From assembly GCA_017882185.1 (NCBI GenBank), contig JADGQA010000004.1, positions 1-41,283 on the forward strand: a stretch of DNA of 41,283 nt. The letters are read 5' to 3'. The notes beneath the pieces are model-generated. The model saw only the letters and a program-made list of their open reading frames with translations. It made no database searches and was not told the DNA's origin. Both the position numbers and the translations under genes were made by a program. This document shows, one piece after another, positions 39,264 through 41,283 of this stretch (the first letter of the stretch is position 1; the number at the start of each line of letters is the position of its first letter). Origin of the DNA: Bacteroidota bacterium (GTDB lineage Bacteria; Bacteroidota; Ignavibacteria; UBA10030).

Positions 39264-41192
39264 ATGAGCGGATTGACCAAAATGGTTCTCTGGTGCGTGT
39301 TTCCGGTTCTTGCGTTCGGACAGGAATTTCGGACGGATTCTGCGAAGACGTACAAAACGGAAGAAGTCGTCGTGACCGCAACAAGGAGTGCGATCTCTGA
39401 AAAGGATGCTCCGTCTCCAACAGAAGTGCTTGGAGCCAGGGAGATTAGGAACGCAAATGGGGTCACCGTTGCGGATGCTCTCCAGACTTACACTGGAATT
39501 TTGCTCAGGGAGTATGGAGCGGGTGCATCCTTGGCAACGGTATCATTAAGGGGCTCTGCATCAGAACATGTACTGGTGCTGATAGACGGGAATCGGTTCA
39601 CAGGTTTCCAAAATGGCCTCGTGGACTTCAGTCTGTTGCCCCTCGACAATGTCTCTCGTATAGAAATACTCCACGGTGGTGCATCTGCGCTCTACGGCGC
39701 CGATGCAGTTGGGGGAGTGATCAACATTCTCACGCGCCCGGTCGGAACCGACTTTCACGTGAATGCTAAAGGCTCAATCGGTTCCTATGGCTTTCAACGA
39801 TATTCGGCTCTTGCCCAGGGAGGATCCGGCGGTTTGGGTATCGTCGCGGGCTATTCCAACGAACGTGGGAAAGACAATTATCCGTTCTCCTTCCATCGTC
39901 CGAATACTCCTGATACGAGCATTGACCGCGTGGATGCAGATTACCGGAAGAATGAACTCTATATCAATGGAAATCTGAACACTGATGAGTACTCTTCCTT
40001 GAGTCTCTCTGTCCAAAATGTCAACGCTGATCGCGGGTCTCCCGGTCCGATTTATAGTGCGAGCGATCGGAGCCTCGCCAAGGAAAACGACAAAAACGTC
40101 AATATCCACCTTGGATATCGCGACGACCGGATTTCTGGGACGGAACTCTCACTCAACACCGGATATCAATACAGTTACGAGACGTATGTGGATCCTGCGT
40201 ATTTGATGAATTCTTTCTACAAGAACCTCCTGGTGAGCCTGAATCCTCAGTTCCAGGCGATCCTGACTGCGGAAGACAGACTGATCGCGGGCGGTGAGTT
40301 TGTGCAGGGCATACTTGAAGGAAATGACTTCGGCGCACGAATTCAGCGAACACAAACATCGGTCTATCTTTCAAACGAGTACGCCGATGAGACCGCGCGG
40401 CCCATGTTCGATCGGATTTCGCTGTTCCAGACGCTGCGGTATGATCATTTTTCCGATGTTGGTCACGCGTTGACGCCCAAAGTGGGCTTCAATCTCAGAA
40501 TGATCCGCACCGGCGATGTCCGCCTGCGCGCCAGCTTCGGGCAAAGCTACCGCGCACCGTCGTTCAACGATCTCTATTACGTTCCGTTCAACAATCGGGA
40601 ACTTCAGCCTGAGCATTCTCAAAGCTTCGATGCCGGTGTACTTGCGCGTGGTGTGTTGTGGGGGGAGCATTCGATCGAGGCAACCTATTTCAGTGCTACC
40701 ACGAAAGACCGAATAGTATTCGATCCTGTGAGTTATGTTCCTGTTAACATCGGCAAGACAGTCTCTCAGGGGGTCGAATCCTCGTACCGGGGTGAATTGA
40801 TGGACGGAACCGCTGAAATCGTCCTTAGTTACACCTACACGGATGCCAGGAAAAGGAATAGTTCATCAACAACTGATTCGACGTTCAACAAACAGTTGGC
40901 ATTTATTCCTCAGAATCTATTTAAGGCCGTTCTTTCACTTCATCTCCAACCGTTCACGATTAATATGTTCCGCCTCTTCACGGGTGTGCGGCCGGTCAAT
41001 GAAGACAATACGGAGTCGCTTCCTTCATATTCTCTCACGAACGCGAACATTGTGGCAAGCGTACCATTCGGGCCCTGGGAGGTTTCGGCAAAAGTAGAAG
41101 TGGACAATGTCTTCAACGTCCAGTATCAGGTCTATCCTGCTTACCCAATGCCTGGGAGAACGTATAAGCTGGACGTCGGCGTGGAATATTGA
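39264..41192 (+). CDS. btuB: TonB-dependent vitamin B12 receptor, BtuB-like
   Basis: 642 aa; TonB box EEVVVTATR, plug VSLRGSASEHVLVLIDGNRF...RIEILHGGASALYGADAVGGVINILTR; downstream of cobalamin riboswitch; terminal strand YKLDVGVEY. Confidence 0.9.
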   Translation: MSGLTKMVLWCVFPVLAFGQEFRTDSAKTYKTEEVVVTATRSAISEKDAPSPTEVLGAREIRNANGVTVADALQTYTGILLREYGAGASLATVSLRGSASEHVLVLIDGNRFTGFQNGLVDFSLLPLDNVSRIEILHGGASALYGADAVGGVINILTRPVGTDFHVNAKGSIGSYGFQRYSALAQGGSGGLGIVAGYSNERGKDNYPFSFHRPNTPDTSIDRVDADYRKNELYINGNLNTDEYSSLSLSVQNVNADRGSPGPIYSASDRSLAKENDKNVNIHLGYRDDRISGTELSLNTGYQYSYETYVDPAYLMNSFYKNLLVSLNPQFQAILTAEDRLIAGGEFVQGILEGNDFGARIQRTQTSVYLSNEYADETARPMFDRISLFQTLRYDHFSDVGHALTPKVGFNLRMIRTGDVRLRASFGQSYRAPSFNDLYYVPFNNRELQPEHSQSFDAGVLARGVLWGEHSIEATYFSATTKDRIVFDPVSYVPVNIGKTVSQGVESSYRGELMDGTAEIVLSYTYTDARKRNSSSTTDSTFNKQLAFIPQNLFKAVLSLHLQPFTINMFRLFTGVRPVNEDNTESLPSYSLTNANIVASVPFGPWEVSAKVEVDNVFNVQYQVYPAYPMPGRTYKLDVGVEY

Positions 41193-41266
41193 TTCATCAG
41201 ATTTGGTTCGTTCGAAAATTTTCGCTATCATCCACTTACTTTTATTCGCAGAAAGGAGATTCAACC

Positions 41267-41283
41267 ATGAGATACACAATTCT
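41267..41283 (+). CDS. Start of next CDS (truncated by window end)
   Basis: gaaaggagattcaaccATGAGATACACAATTCT: SD plus ATG, MRYTI... Confidence 0.6.

Noticed and set aside
1-41283. CRISPR arrays, transposases, integrases, toxin-antitoxin or phage-defence genes
   Set aside because: None seen; no spaced direct repeats and no such protein motifs in the ORF track.

Overview
The window divides into two parts. Bases 1 to about 24.87 kb hold a long housekeeping operon: the rpoB 3' end, rpoC, then rpsL-rpsG-fusA-tuf and the S10/spc/alpha ribosomal protein clusters through secY, map, infA, rpmJ, rpsM, rpsK, rpsD, rpoA, rplQ and a YihA/EngB-type GTPase. It appears to start at a consensus TTGACA-N17-TATATT promoter and end at a clear intrinsic terminator. 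Bases 24.87-41.28 kb are an accessory, envelope-oriented region: a DUF4397-like lipoprotein, a large TonB-dependent receptor with an N-terminal carboxypeptidase-regulatory-like domain, a 1143-aa secreted protein with a T9SS/FlgD-like C-terminal domain, a PorV/PorQ-like outer-membrane protein, a GWxTD-domain protein, an NHL/beta-propeller protein, ssb, gamma-glutamyltransferase, and a cobalamin riboswitch with terminator ahead of a BtuB-like receptor. Gene content (GWxTD, PorV-like, T9SS-like CTD) points to the Bacteroidota/Chlorobiota/Ignavibacteriota side of the FCB group, but the strong Shine-Dalgarno sites and canonical sigma70-type promoters argue against crown Bacteroidia. This placement is an inference. 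The most unusual stretch is the ~300-nt leader between the promoter at 25124-25152 and the lipoprotein gene at 25457. It has a near-full-length anti-SD complement, a 21-codon ORF whose N-terminus resembles bS21, and several nested pairings. No CRISPR array, rRNA, tRNA or transposon was recognised.
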